Shown piece by piece: positions 25,447 to 34,708 of a stretch of 64,000 nucleotides of DNA. Source of the DNA: Erwinia sp. HDF1-3R. Its GTDB lineage: Bacteria; Pseudomonadota; Gammaproteobacteria; Enterobacterales; Enterobacteriaceae. The notes under the pieces were generated by a model that saw only the letters and a list, made by a program, of their open reading frames with translations, had not been told where the DNA came from and made no database searches. A program made the translations under genes and the position numbers. Location: contig NZ_CP155071.1 of NCBI RefSeq assembly GCF_039621855.1, positions 4,712,001-4,776,000 on the forward strand. The letters are read 5' to 3'. How positions within the stretch are numbered: position 1 is the stretch's first letter; every line of letters starts with the position of its first letter.

Positions 25447-26263
25447 TTCCCCTCCGGAAATACGTCAGCGTAGTAAATAAAAATATGAAATTAAAGATAG
25501 AAATACTGATATCAGATTAAATTATTTTCGAAATCGCCGAAAATATAGACCCGGCACTGAATGATGTTAAATCGTTTTAACCTATCATAAAAATAATATT
25601 TGATAGCCCTGTCCTATGGTAAATATTCGGTAATTTTCCGCAAGAAATGAAGAATTTCAGATCTATCAACTAAATAAACCAGGTGTCACACTATGATATG
25701 CTGTGATTTAGCTTAGTGATTAATGATGTAAATATAAAAACCGAGGGTGGTTTATTTAATTACTAAAGCGGATATTAATCCAGATAAGAACGTGCGTTAT
25801 TATTATTATTTACTGCTTTTTTCATCACTCACCTTATAATACATAAAAACAGTTAGTTAGCAGACAGGATCTAATTTTACCAAATGTACGGCAGGCTTAT
25901 TTAACACGCGCAGATTTGTGGCTGAATTAAGCATTAACGCCGGTTCGTTTAACGTTCATTGAGGTGAAAAGTCAGGATTTTAATAAGTCAAATAATGATA
26001 ACCAGGGTTATAATTTTTCTGCTTTGTATATTATATTCCTGTTACTAAGGTTAACTTCTTAAATTACCATCAGGTCGCAGAAAAATTAAATTCCCTCTCG
26101 GGGGGTATAGTGCAATCCATCCAGCAGATAATAATGCCACATGTTTTTGCCAGAGCACGTTAAGAAAATGCACTTCATCGGGCGCTGACGTTGAAGATTG
26201 CATCACTCCGACGGGGGCGTTAAGGTGGTTGTCTGTTTGAATATAACAAGTGATTAACAGGCT
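25447..26263. other. AT-rich intergenic region between fimbrial operon and avtA
   Basis: 817 bp without a supported gene. It must hold the fimbrial promoter (minus strand) and the avtA promoter (plus). No fim-switch-type inverted repeats were found by eye. A minus-strand 83-codon ORF (26051-26302) overlaps the avtA start and has no family features, so I do not call it. The strong AT bias suits H-NS/Hha silencing. Confidence 0.5.
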
Positions 26264-27511
26264 ATGCGCTTTTCCGCTTTCGGGGACAAATTTACGCGCC
26301 ATTCAGGCATCGCCCGCCTGATGGAAGATATGGGTGAAGGCCTGCGCACGCCAGGTGCCGTCATGCTGGGCGGGGGAAATCCGGCACATATTCCGGCGAT
26401 GGATGAATACTTCCAGCAGCTGTTACAGCAGATGCATGACGAGGGAACCCTGTCCGGGGCGCTGTGTAACTATGACGGGCCGCGTGGTAAAAGTACCCTG
26501 CTGGCGTCGCTCTCTGCGCTGCTGCGTGATGAGCTGGGCTGGCAGATTGGCCCGGAGAATATCGCCCTGACCAATGGCAGCCAGAGCGCCTTTTTTTATC
26601 TGTTTAACCTTTATGCCGGACGCTGTGCCGACGGCAGTAAAAAACGCGTTCTGTTTCCGCTGGCGCCGGAATATCTGGGCTATGCCGATGCCGGGCTGGA
26701 TGAGGAGCTATTCGTTTCAACCCGTCCTGATATAGAAATGCTGCCGCACGGGCAGTTCAAGTATCACGTCGATTTTGAAAATCTGCATATCACCGACGAT
26801 ACCGGTCTTATCTGCGTCTCCCGTCCGACCAATCCGACCGGCAACGTTATCACCGATGACGAGCTAATAAAGCTCGATGCACTGGCGCAGCAGCATGATA
26901 TCCCCCTGCTGATCGATAACGCCTACGGTGTTCCGTTCCCCGGCATTATCTTTAGCGACGCGCGTCCTTTGTGGAATCCCAATATCATCCTGTGCATGAG
27001 CCTCTCCAAGCTGGGCCTGCCGGGAGCGCGATGCGGCATTATTATTGCCGACGAGAAGGTGATTTCCGCGATTGGTAACATGAATGGCATTATCAGCCTG
27101 GCGCCCGGCAGTATCGGCCCGGCCATCGCCCATGAGATGATCGAACGTGGCGATCTGCTACGCCTGTCGGAAACCGTGATTAAGCCCTTCTACCTGGAGC
27201 GCGTTCATCAAACCATTGCCATTATTCGCCGCTACCTGTCGGAAGATCGCTGCCTGATCCATAAACCCGAAGGAGCGATTTTTCTCTGGCTGTGGTTTAA
27301 AGATTTGCCCATCTCTACGGAGATCCTCTATCAGCGCCTGAAAAAGCGCGGCGTACTGATGGTGCCGGGACACTTCTTCTTTCCCGGTCTGGAACAGGCA
27401 TGGCCGCACACGCATCAGTGTATGCGCATGAATTACGTACCGGATAGCGAAACCATTGAGAGGGGCATTGCAATACTGGCTGAGGAAGTTGAACGGGCAC
27501 ATCAGGGCTGA
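26264..27511 (+). CDS. avtA: Valine-pyruvate transaminase AvtA
   Basis: PLP-dependent aminotransferase C that makes L-alanine from pyruvate with valine as donor. 415 aa, close to the E. coli enzyme. Fold-type I features: NGSQSAFFYLFNLY, CVSRPTNPTGNVI, DNAYGVPFPGI with the cofactor Asp/Tyr, and MSLSKLGLPGARCGI with the PLP Lys. The C-terminus HTHQCMRMNYVP is nearly identical to E. coli AvtA from memory. The ribosome site before the ATG is weak. Confidence 0.95.
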   Translation: MRFSAFGDKFTRHSGIARLMEDMGEGLRTPGAVMLGGGNPAHIPAMDEYFQQLLQQMHDEGTLSGALCNYDGPRGKSTLLASLSALLRDELGWQIGPENIALTNGSQSAFFYLFNLYAGRCADGSKKRVLFPLAPEYLGYADAGLDEELFVSTRPDIEMLPHGQFKYHVDFENLHITDDTGLICVSRPTNPTGNVITDDELIKLDALAQQHDIPLLIDNAYGVPFPGIIFSDARPLWNPNIILCMSLSKLGLPGARCGIIIADEKVISAIGNMNGIISLAPGSIGPAIAHEMIERGDLLRLSETVIKPFYLERVHQTIAIIRRYLSEDRCLIHKPEGAIFLWLWFKDLPISTEILYQRLKKRGVLMVPGHFFFPGLEQAWPHTHQCMRMNYVPDSETIERGIAILAEEVERAHQG

Positions 27512-27520
27512 ATCAAACCG

Positions 27521-27549
27521 CCTGAGCCCGTCGGGATGACGGGCTCAGG
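27521..27549. terminator. Shared terminator between avtA and ibpA
   Basis: Perfect 12-bp inverted repeat CCTGAGCCCGTC / GACGGGCTCAGG with a 5-nt loop, between converging genes. T-tracts on both sides are poor. Confidence 0.7.
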
Positions 27550-27619
27550 CTCTGTCCGCTAAAGAAAGCGTCCGGGGTGGATATCACTTTGCTCCAGCGA
27601 CCTGCCTTTCAGGCACGTG

Positions 27620-28036
27620 TTATTTAACGATCTCTATACGGCGCGGTTTATTCGCTTCAGGAACGATGCGCTCAAGGTCAATATAGAGCAGGCCGTTTTC
27701 CAGTCGGGCATCGCGCACATTTACGTGCTCGGCCAGCTGAAACTTGCGCTCGAAATTGCGCTCTGCAATGCCCTGATAGAGGTAAGTACGCTCCTGCTGC
27801 TCTTCGGGATGCGCCCCGCGCACGGTCAGTAAATTATCGTGGGCGGTAATATCCAGTTCGCTCTGGGCGAAGCCCGCGACGGCAATGGTGATACGGTACT
27901 GATTCTCTGCCACCAGTTCAACATTGTAGGGTGGGTAACCCCCGTTGCTCTGGCCCTGATTGGATTCGAGCAGGTTTATCAGACGATCAAAACCAATGGA
28001 TGAACGATAGAGTGGGGCAAGGTCGAAATTACGCAT
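27620..28036 (-). CDS. ibpA: Small heat-shock protein IbpA
   Basis: Holdase chaperone binding aggregating proteins for later refolding by DnaK/ClpB. 138 aa with a complete alpha-crystallin domain ([20 protein letters not shown]...ENGLLYIDL) and the C-terminal I-x-I motif (RRIEIVK). The sequence is close to E. coli IbpA. E. coli has ibpB directly downstream; here avtA follows, so this is a one-gene sHsp locus, the arrangement reported for Erwiniaceae. Regulation by sigma-32 and by an RNA thermometer is visible upstream. Confidence 0.96.
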   Translation of the reverse strand: MRNFDLAPLYRSSIGFDRLINLLESNQGQSNGGYPPYNVELVAENQYRITIAVAGFAQSELDITAHDNLLTVRGAHPEEQQERTYLYQGIAERNFERKFQLAEHVNVRDARLENGLLYIDLERIVPEANKPRRIEIVK

Positions 28037-28044
28037 AGTGATAA

Positions 28045-28061
28045 CTCCTGATAGTCAGCGA
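28045..28061 (-). promoter_or_regulatory. ROSE-like RNA thermometer core before ibpA
   Basis: In the leader the Shine-Dalgarno AGGAG lies just downstream of TCGCT, matching the ROSE anti-SD consensus U-Y-G-C-U. ibpA leaders of enterobacteria are known ROSE elements. Only the core was recognised; the full fold was not computed. Confidence 0.55.
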
Positions 28062-28147
28062 GATACTGTTTCTGACCTTCCATAATGGACAGGCCGCCGG
28101 TCGCAATTGCGGAACCCTGTCGGCGTTCGCTTTTGTGACCCTGCTAA

Positions 28148-28177
28148 TAAAATGGTGACGGCCTGGCGGCTTTCAAG
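28148..28177 (-). promoter_or_regulatory. Sigma-32 heat-shock promoter of ibpA
   Basis: CTTGAAA (-35), 15-nt spacer, then CCATTTTA (-10 region): close to the sigma-32 consensus CTTGAAA-N13/15-CCCCATNT. Confidence 0.75.
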
Positions 28178-28270
28178 GGGCAAATATGCGATTTTTTTAA
28201 CCCTGCGCCAGTGGTCCGCCGTCAAACTTTAGGACAGTATGCCATCATAATCTTTATCCCTGCCGCGACT

Positions 28271-28339
28271 GAGGGTAATTGTTCCGTTCACACATAAATG
28301 TTGCGTGAACGGGTTCATGTCTTTGACACATGTCCAATG
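28271..28339. repeat. 69-bp direct repeat, copy A (ibpA side of the effector locus)
   Basis: Identical to 31549-31617 except one base. It contains the inverted repeat CCGTTCAC / GTGAACGG and a smaller dyad TGTC-TTT-GACA. Weaker similarity continues about 30 bp beyond the right end. The two copies bracket the AvrE-like locus in the same orientation. Confidence 0.9.
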
Positions 28340-28377
28340 GAAGATGGTGCCTGGCTGGCAATACTGCAATAGCTATA

Positions 28378-29412
28378 TCAATACAACATAGTCAGCTTAC
28401 TTTTTATATTCGCCGGCGATAAATCACTCCCACTGTTGTAATGAAATTCCATTTCACCCAAAAACTGATCGTAATTAATGCTGTGAACGCTTGATAAGTT
28501 TAGAATTGGCATTGGAACTGTAGCATCTCTGTGTTGCAATGAACTGTTCCTGCGGAATTCCAGTTTCTTTAATCTATAAGATTTGGCTTCAGAATTATTA
28601 GATGTTGATAACGGGTTGTCCATTACCCTTTTCGAAGGAATAATTGGGCTTGAAATGATTTCATAATGAGAAATTACGTTGATAGAACTGGATTTATTCT
28701 CACTATCCCTTTGTTTATTAATTAAAGACTTTCTTAATTCACGAAGATTATCATTAACAAACCATATATATTTATCCTCCCTGGCTACTTGTTTAAGCTT
28801 TAGCCCTGCCTTCATCCCTTTTTTATCATTGATAGTAATAAAAACTGGTGTATTCCTGACAATATCAATACTGTTTACTGTAGAGAAGTTATTATAGGGC
28901 ATTGTCGATTGCTGATCGTTTACTTCTTTTTCAAAGAGGGTTAATGGTTTTTCATTAGTCTTTTGAGTCAGTGTCATGCCTTCTTCCAGTAAAGGGAGGG
29001 GGTAGCACCAGAGTATATCCTCACCTCCACCATGCATAGCAATCGGCATTATCTTCCACTCAGCGAATAAGGCAGCCTCATAGTCGAGGGCTGTAATTTT
29101 AAACTTACTCTTACCGGGATAGAAAATATTATCCTTCTTACCGGATTTTTCTGACTCATTGCTTTTTATCTTTAATAAATCTAATGCCAGACGCGCCCCC
29201 ACAGCCGTTCGGGGCATGACCATGTAAGTGCTGGAATTAACCATACTCCCGACTTGTGCTCTTAGTTCACTTTTGGCTTCGAGTCTGATGAAAACTTCCT
29301 TTTCTTTTATTTTTTCGGCCTCAGCTTCAGTAACAACTGTATCTCTAAACGGAGAGTCTCTTTTGGGTTCTGAAAATTGTGTGGCAAACTCTTTGAAGTG
29401 TTCTTCTGACAT
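28378..29412 (-). CDS. AvrE/DspE-like effector, downstream part after an in-frame stop
   Basis: 344 codons in exactly the same frame as the gene part upstream, with 10 sense codons (CIIGSDFSFD) between that stop and this ATG. No Shine-Dalgarno precedes the ATG, so I read this as the 3' part of one broken gene. RLEAKSELRAQVGSMV and the following beta-rich segments (GKSKFKITALDYEAALFAEW, VFITINDKKGMKAGLKLKQV) look like the C-terminal region of AvrE-family proteins, which act in the plant plasma membrane after type III delivery. AT-rich. It would be silent unless the stop is read through or re-initiation occurs. Confidence 0.55.
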   Translation of the reverse strand: MSEEHFKEFATQFSEPKRDSPFRDTVVTEAEAEKIKEKEVFIRLEAKSELRAQVGSMVNSSTYMVMPRTAVGARLALDLLKIKSNESEKSGKKDNIFYPGKSKFKITALDYEAALFAEWKIMPIAMHGGGEDILWCYPLPLLEEGMTLTQKTNEKPLTLFEKEVNDQQSTMPYNNFSTVNSIDIVRNTPVFITINDKKGMKAGLKLKQVAREDKYIWFVNDNLRELRKSLINKQRDSENKSSSINVISHYEIISSPIIPSKRVMDNPLSTSNNSEAKSYRLKKLEFRRNSSLQHRDATVPMPILNLSSVHSINYDQFLGEMEFHYNSGSDLSPANIKSKLTMLY

Positions 29413-29442
29413 ATCAAATGAGAAATCACTACCTATAATACA

Positions 29443-31089
29443 TTATGCGGCAATAATAGCATTTGCTTCGACGGGCATTACTGTCATGTAATCTACCCCG
29501 CCCGCATTCAGTAGGGTTCTTTCCAGCCCTTGCCCGGTACCTGCCAAAGCAGTGCCAGCTAACTTATGCCGATCGTTGAATGATACCCGGATATTGCCAG
29601 TTTCCATTTTGGAGAGTGTCAGGTTGTGACTGTCTGATAGTTCCACGACAATACCAGCGAACCAGCCCGGTGCAAAGGGTAAACCACCAGAAGCAATGCC
29701 AAAGAATGCCGCAATCCTGTCAGTACTTGTTAGATGTAGTGTATCTCTGGGCTTTATATTATCGACCAAATTGATTAATGATTCTGAAAGATTTAGTGCT
29801 GACTTTATTCCCAAGGCATCATTAACTACCTTTGATAAAGGTTTAGAATGATCCATAAATTTATTTATATTATAATCGTACAATTTTTCTTTGCTATCAG
29901 TACCATTCTCAGCTGCTGAGGATGAGGATTTAACCAGGCCTGAAACTGTAGAGCAAACAATGCTTATGCCCGGATCAAGAGCTTTTGCGACATCTATCAT
30001 AGCCTTGTTATAATCACCTTCTTCAGAATGTTGTTTGGCTTTTTTTACATTGGTTCTAAATTTATCGATTACAGGTGAGAATAAAGGAATATTTTTGCTA
30101 CTGAAATTAGCTTTACGATCCGATGTGAATGGCAAACCCGCATGATATTTTTCATGAGGATCGTTTCCTATTCGAGATGAAAAATCTTGTGAGGGTTTAT
30201 GGCTTATTTTATTAACGACCAGTGTATGATGTGATATATTACAGGGGTCGATATAGAGAACCCTCCTCTTATTCCTATTTTGGACCTCTACCTGTAAAAG
30301 ACCCATTGACTTTTTTATGCTTGAAAGACTATAGCCTGGACGCAATGGGATTTTAATTTCATAAAACATAAATGAGTAATCTTTTGAATAATCACCCTTT
30401 TTAATTGCCTGTAAGTATAACTTTTTATCTTCTAAAAAGTACGATACTTTTTTATTCTCATCAATTTTATATGTCAGGTCTTCGCTTTTATTTCCCAAAG
30501 GACAATCCAGGAAATCAAGACTAATGTACTGCCCCTTGCTGTTTACATCGGTTTCAGGAATAGAAATGTTTATCAGATAATTTTTCCCTGTACTCAGCTC
30601 GGTGCCTATTAAAAGACCATCATCATCTATGTAAATATCTTTGAACTTTATATCACATTCGCTATTTATCAATTGTGAAGTCTTATATCTATAGCCTGTT
30701 GTATACTTTTTTATAAGCCCTGTAATGAAATTATAACTTTTCCCTTTAATCAAAACCAGGCGACCACTATTATCGATAGACATGCCAAAATTATTAACGG
30801 GGATTGTTTTTACCGCACCACCATATACATAAGCACTGGCGTTTATATTTTCTATTTTACTGTCTTTATATTCAACCTTTACCAGGTTATTTACAATATT
30901 ATTATCATCAGACAGTGCAAGATTATAAACCCCTTCACTACGCCTTAGTTTCAACGTTGAGTAGTTTATCTCTTTTAATTCATTTTTGAATGAACGTTGA
31001 TCCCCCTCGGAAAATGAATATCTTCTTGACACGTAATTGTGTTTTTCAGGGTATATTTCTTTATGAAAACTATCATTTTTTATTAGCAT
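29443..31089 (-). CDS. AvrE/DspE-like type III effector, upstream part (gene interrupted by TAA)
   Basis: 548 aa from ATG 31089, which has GGAGGA directly upstream; the longer frame back to 31149 lacks a site. Residues 50-330 show repeated short strands separated by turns (SIDNSGRLVLIKGKSY, YIDDDGLLIGTELSTGKNY), as in a beta-propeller. The last ~100 residues (DRIAAFFGIASGGLPFAPGW, DRHKLAGTALAGTGQGLE, VDYMTVMPVEANAI) recall the conserved C-terminal half of AvrE/DspE/WtsE effectors. With the downstream part the full product would be about 900 residues, half the usual AvrE size. No chaperone gene (dspF-like) or hrp box was found next to it. AvrE membership is from memory and needs a search. Confidence 0.55.
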   Translation of the reverse strand: MLIKNDSFHKEIYPEKHNYVSRRYSFSEGDQRSFKNELKEINYSTLKLRRSEGVYNLALSDDNNIVNNLVKVEYKDSKIENINASAYVYGGAVKTIPVNNFGMSIDNSGRLVLIKGKSYNFITGLIKKYTTGYRYKTSQLINSECDIKFKDIYIDDDGLLIGTELSTGKNYLINISIPETDVNSKGQYISLDFLDCPLGNKSEDLTYKIDENKKVSYFLEDKKLYLQAIKKGDYSKDYSFMFYEIKIPLRPGYSLSSIKKSMGLLQVEVQNRNKRRVLYIDPCNISHHTLVVNKISHKPSQDFSSRIGNDPHEKYHAGLPFTSDRKANFSSKNIPLFSPVIDKFRTNVKKAKQHSEEGDYNKAMIDVAKALDPGISIVCSTVSGLVKSSSSAAENGTDSKEKLYDYNINKFMDHSKPLSKVVNDALGIKSALNLSESLINLVDNIKPRDTLHLTSTDRIAAFFGIASGGLPFAPGWFAGIVVELSDSHNLTLSKMETGNIRVSFNDRHKLAGTALAGTGQGLERTLLNAGGVDYMTVMPVEANAIIAA

Positions 31090-31548
31090 TCGTCCTCCGT
31101 AACGGCTTTTTACTAAAATAAGTGTGAACTGCTTTCTCAGGCACACCAATAGCTTCCGATACCTGCTAACGTCTACATATTCAGAAGTATCTAAACGTAG
31201 TTTTATTATTGATTCAGGATAATGACCCTATATTTGTCAGAATTTCAGCTGAATGGCAGACTCTAAACGTTCGCTATCCATTATCCCTGTAAATACAGTC
31301 CTACTCCCTGAATCATTAGCGGGTAACCGTTATGGAAATTATTTCATAGATTAATTTTCCTTTATCAGATCAAATTCAAATTAATCAGATGTAAATGAAC
31401 CAATAATCAGCCTTTCTTGACAGATGTCACATTTTAGGCTTCGCTCCCACTGGACTTACGGGTAACGCTAAACGTTCAGCGGCGACAGGCGGTCGCCGTC
31501 ACCTTACAAGAGAGCGTTTTATTATAATATTCACTCGCCGACGCTATT

Positions 31549-31617
31549 GAGGGTAATTGTTCCGTTCGCACATAAATGTTGCGTGAACGGGTTCATGTCT
31601 TTGACACATGTCCAATG
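31549..31617. repeat. 69-bp direct repeat, copy B (yidQ side of the effector locus)
   Basis: Second copy of the repeat at 28271-28339 (one mismatch, TTCGC versus TTCAC, which weakens the CCGTTCAC/GTGAACGG dyad in this copy). The offset is a constant 3278 bp. The stretch from the effector start to this repeat (31090-31548) holds no gene I can support. Confidence 0.9.
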
Positions 31618-31799
31618 CAAGATTGGAGCATGGCGTATACACTGTAATCAGAATCATCCCAATTCTGCATCATATCGGTAAGCGTATGTCAGTAGGGAGT
31701 TTGCCCGAACCGAATGATATGATTATTTTAAGAAATATAGGATAAGCAGCTAATTTCATGAAAGAAAAGAGAATTCCTGAAAGGAATATTTCAGATTAT

Positions 31800-32180
31800 A
31801 TGATAGCAATAAATAAATGTCGTTTCGCCGGCCTGCTGGCCTGCCTTTCGCTGGCGGGGACGTCCGGCTGCGCCAGCATAATGTCCCATAGCGGGCCCGA
31901 TCAGGGTTACTATCCCGGTACCCGCGCCGGTGCAAAGGTGGTCGCCGATAGCAGCAATGGTTGGGTCATGCGCCCGCTGGCGGCTCTCGATCTGCCTTTT
32001 ACCGCCGTGCTGGATACGCTGCTACTGCCGTGGGATTACTTCCGCTCCGACAGTGACAGAACTGGCGACTCCCCTCGCGAGCGCGTATTGCGCAGCGAAC
32101 AGCAGAACCATACTGAGGAAAGTCTGGCAGGGGCCGCACCGCTGACCATCAACGGGAAGCCCGTCAATACCGCGCCTTAG
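31800..32180 (+). CDS. yidQ: YceK/YidQ-family lipoprotein
   Basis: Small lipoprotein of unknown function. A hydrophobic leader (CRFAGLLACLSLAGTSGC) ends in a lipidated Cys; the body has the family segments ASIMSH, YPGTRAGA and LAALDLPFTAVLDTLLLPWD. An ATG at 31758 would add 14 charged residues before the signal peptide; 31800 gives a normal leader, though neither start has a strong ribosome site. In E. coli yidQ lies next to ibpA and yidR, as here apart from the effector insertion. Confidence 0.85.
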   Translation: MIAINKCRFAGLLACLSLAGTSGCASIMSHSGPDQGYYPGTRAGAKVVADSSNGWVMRPLAALDLPFTAVLDTLLLPWDYFRSDSDRTGDSPRERVLRSEQQNHTEESLAGAAPLTINGKPVNTAP

Positions 32181-33448
32181 CCCTGGGCTGTTTCAGTGAT
32201 AAATATCTGCTGCCAGCCATCAACCTGGCGCAGGAACGCGACGTGCTGACCATCTGGTGAACAGACAACCGCGTCGGCAAGCGGTGCCTGCGTCGTTCGC
32301 TCAGTCAGGCGCGTTAATTTGCCACTGGGTATCTCACACAGCATCACGCTGTTGTCCTGAATAAACGCTATCGACTGGCCATTCGGGTGCCAGGTAAAAG
32401 ACGACTGAATATCGTGGGTGACGTGGGTGATCTGATGCGGTTCCCCACCGACGGGTGACACGATCCACAGCTGAACAACGCCACCGTCGTCTTTCATCAG
32501 AAAGGCAATGTGTCGACCATCCGGTGAGCAACGCAGCCAGTGACGCGGCGTCGTCACCACGCCGGGGTATCTGCGAGCGTGGGTAAAGGTCAGCCTGCGC
32601 TGCTGTACGCCGCGTGGGGGCGCCGGAAGCTGGTTCGCGGTGCCCTCCAGAGGACGATCGCCCGGCTGCGCGTAATCTGCCAGCTTCTCCGGTAAATCGA
32701 CGATAAACACCTCGCAGACTTTCTCACCCTGCTGCGACCGCGTCTCGCCAATAAACGCCAGCGCCCAGCGTTGACGATGGCCGTTATGCTGCAAATATCC
32801 CTCAGTGCCTATCCAGCCCTCCTCAAAGGCACGGCTTATCTCATCGCTACCCGGCTGGGGGGTTGAGGTGGTCTGGCTGACCAGTACGCAAAAATGGCTG
32901 CCGTCATACTCCCGGGGATGCTGTTTATGCGGGCAGACCGCATGCAGAGGCACCGCCACGCCGATATTGCGCAGATCCTCTTTCACGTCCAGCTCATGCA
33001 TAACATGGTCATTGTAGGTAAAGCTGAGCCGCGTACCGTCAGGGCTGAAAACGTGAACGTGCGACCCACCGCGCAGGGCGCCGGGAGTAAACGGCGCGGT
33101 AATATCACAGGCATCGAGATTTTCCGCCCGACCATGCTGAACGATAACGCCACGGCGATGATGAAAATCATATTTCCACTGGCTGTCCGGGTGCTCAGGC
33201 CCATGTATACAGGCGTAGCGGGGAGGCAGATCGGGGCTGACCGTGACCACGCCAACGTGCGCGCCCTCTGTAGCCTGATACAGCACCTCGGTCTGCCCAC
33301 TGAGGTTCACACGCTCAATAGTCAGGCTGGTAAAGGTGGCACCGTCAGGACGCACGTCATAAGCCAGCCACTGGCCGTCAGCCGTCCAGATATTGATATT
33401 GGTGAGATGATGATTTCGTTGATCAAACGTGAGCTGATGTTCCGACAT
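32177..33448 (-). CDS. yidR: YidR, DUF3748 beta-propeller-like protein
   Basis: 423-aa protein of unknown function, similar in length and position to E. coli YidR. Repeated SPDG-type strands (VRPDGATFTSLTIE, FSPDGTRLSFTYND, CSPDGRHIAFLMKDDG, HPNGQSIAFIQDN, CSPDGQHVAFLRQ) indicate a TolB/WD40-like propeller. No signal peptide is evident. The stop overlaps the convergent yidQ stop by 4 nt. Confidence 0.88.
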   Translation of the reverse strand: MSEHQLTFDQRNHHLTNINIWTADGQWLAYDVRPDGATFTSLTIERVNLSGQTEVLYQATEGAHVGVVTVSPDLPPRYACIHGPEHPDSQWKYDFHHRRGVIVQHGRAENLDACDITAPFTPGALRGGSHVHVFSPDGTRLSFTYNDHVMHELDVKEDLRNIGVAVPLHAVCPHKQHPREYDGSHFCVLVSQTTSTPQPGSDEISRAFEEGWIGTEGYLQHNGHRQRWALAFIGETRSQQGEKVCEVFIVDLPEKLADYAQPGDRPLEGTANQLPAPPRGVQQRRLTFTHARRYPGVVTTPRHWLRCSPDGRHIAFLMKDDGGVVQLWIVSPVGGEPHQITHVTHDIQSSFTWHPNGQSIAFIQDNSVMLCEIPSGKLTRLTERTTQAPLADAVVCSPDGQHVAFLRQVDGWQQIFITETAQG

Positions 33449-33486
33449 AGTGCTTACCTTTGCCCTTTTCGCTGTGTCAGCTGGCG

Positions 33487-34296
33487 CTACAGTACGTATT
33501 TCTCAATGGCGTGAGCCACTCCATCTTCGATATTGGTTTTCGTTACAAACTGAGCGACTTTCTTAACGCTCTCAATGGCATTACCCATAGCCACGCCGGT
33601 GCCGGCAAACTCCAGCATGGCAATGTCATTTTCCTGGTCACCAATCGCCATTACCTGCTCAGCTGACAGACCTAAGCGGTCTGCAAGCGCCTTCACGCCC
33701 GCGCCTTTATTGACGCGCTTATCCAGAATCTCGAGATAGTAAGCCGAGCTTTTCATGATGGTGTAGCGATCGCGGGCTTCCTGAGGAATACGCGATATTG
33801 CCTCGTCCAGCTTATCCGGGTCGTCGATCATCATCACTTTTGGAAAGGTGCTGTTCGCATCCATCTCATCAACCGCACGGTAGCGCAGCGGGATACCGGT
33901 TACAGAGGACTCATGGACGGTATACTGACTGATATCTTTATTGGGCGTGAACAGCAGGGTTTTTGTCAGTGCCTGGAAATGGACGCCCAGCTCACGGGCC
34001 ATTTTTTCAAAATAGAGATAGTCACTGAACGTCAGGGCGACTTCCGCCACGCACTCGCCATCTTGCGCCTGTTGTACCAGCGCGCCATTATTGGTGATAC
34101 AAAACTGCCCTTCCTGCTGCAGGTCGAGCGTTTGCAAATACTGCTGAACGCCGACAAACGGGCGGCCGGTAGCCAGCACGATTGCCACGCCTTTATCACG
34201 CGCGGCTGCAATCGCCTGCCGGACGCGCGGACTGACCTCATGCTGAGGGGTAAGCAGGGTGCCATCCATATCAATTGCAATCAGTTTTATCGCCAT
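33487..34296 (-). CDS. yidA: HAD-family sugar phosphatase YidA (Cof type)
   Basis: Cytoplasmic phosphatase of the Cof/HAD IIB group that hydrolyses sugar phosphates such as alpha-glucose 1-phosphate and erythrose 4-phosphate. Motif I AIDMDGTLL, motif II LATGRP, motif III Lys in the RVNKGAGVKAL region, motif IV GDQENDIAML: all four HAD motifs are intact. 269 aa, matching E. coli. It is followed by yidR on the same strand. Confidence 0.95.
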   Translation of the reverse strand: MAIKLIAIDMDGTLLTPQHEVSPRVRQAIAAARDKGVAIVLATGRPFVGVQQYLQTLDLQQEGQFCITNNGALVQQAQDGECVAEVALTFSDYLYFEKMARELGVHFQALTKTLLFTPNKDISQYTVHESSVTGIPLRYRAVDEMDANSTFPKVMMIDDPDKLDEAISRIPQEARDRYTIMKSSAYYLEILDKRVNKGAGVKALADRLGLSAEQVMAIGDQENDIAMLEFAGTGVAMGNAIESVKKVAQFVTKTNIEDGVAHAIEKYVL

Positions 34297-34708
34297 TACA
34301 TCCTCGTCAGCTAAGGGTTTTCCTCATGCTAACGCGATTACGCGCACCATGACCAGCATGATAATGCTTTGTGAGGGTGCGCCGTCAGGTTTTGCCGATG
34401 CGGACTGAGGGACTGGGGCGTGACAGGCTGGATTATTTACTACTTCGCAGAAGTGAGAATACTTAAGCGGAAAATGTAGCGCGGATACCTGTTTTACGCG
34501 TAAAGTAATCTGCATAAAGATTAAGCAGAAGGTGACGTTTACAACGCCTGTCAACTTTACACCTGCTGCGAGTCTGGAAAATAACATCAGGGAACAAGGT
34601 TGCTCCCCGATGATGTTATCCCCGTTAGCGCATTGTCGCCGTTATCGCCCAGAAGGGCATACAGGTTGAACGGCACAAGGGAGACACCCTTTCATGGAGG
34701 AAAGATGC

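Noticed and set aside
25447..26263. Invertible fim-switch upstream of the pilin gene
   Set aside because: No pair of inverted repeats and no site-specific recombinase gene nearby.
26051..26302. 83-codon minus-strand ORF between the fimbrial operon and avtA
   Set aside because: Overlaps the avtA start, no ribosome site of note and no recognisable family features.
29412..29445. Reading the two AvrE-like ORFs as independent genes in an operon
   Set aside because: They share one frame with a single stop and 10 codons between, and the second has no ribosome site; one interrupted gene is simpler.
31090..31548. hrp box upstream of the AvrE-like gene
   Set aside because: No GGAACC-type half with correct spacing on the minus strand.
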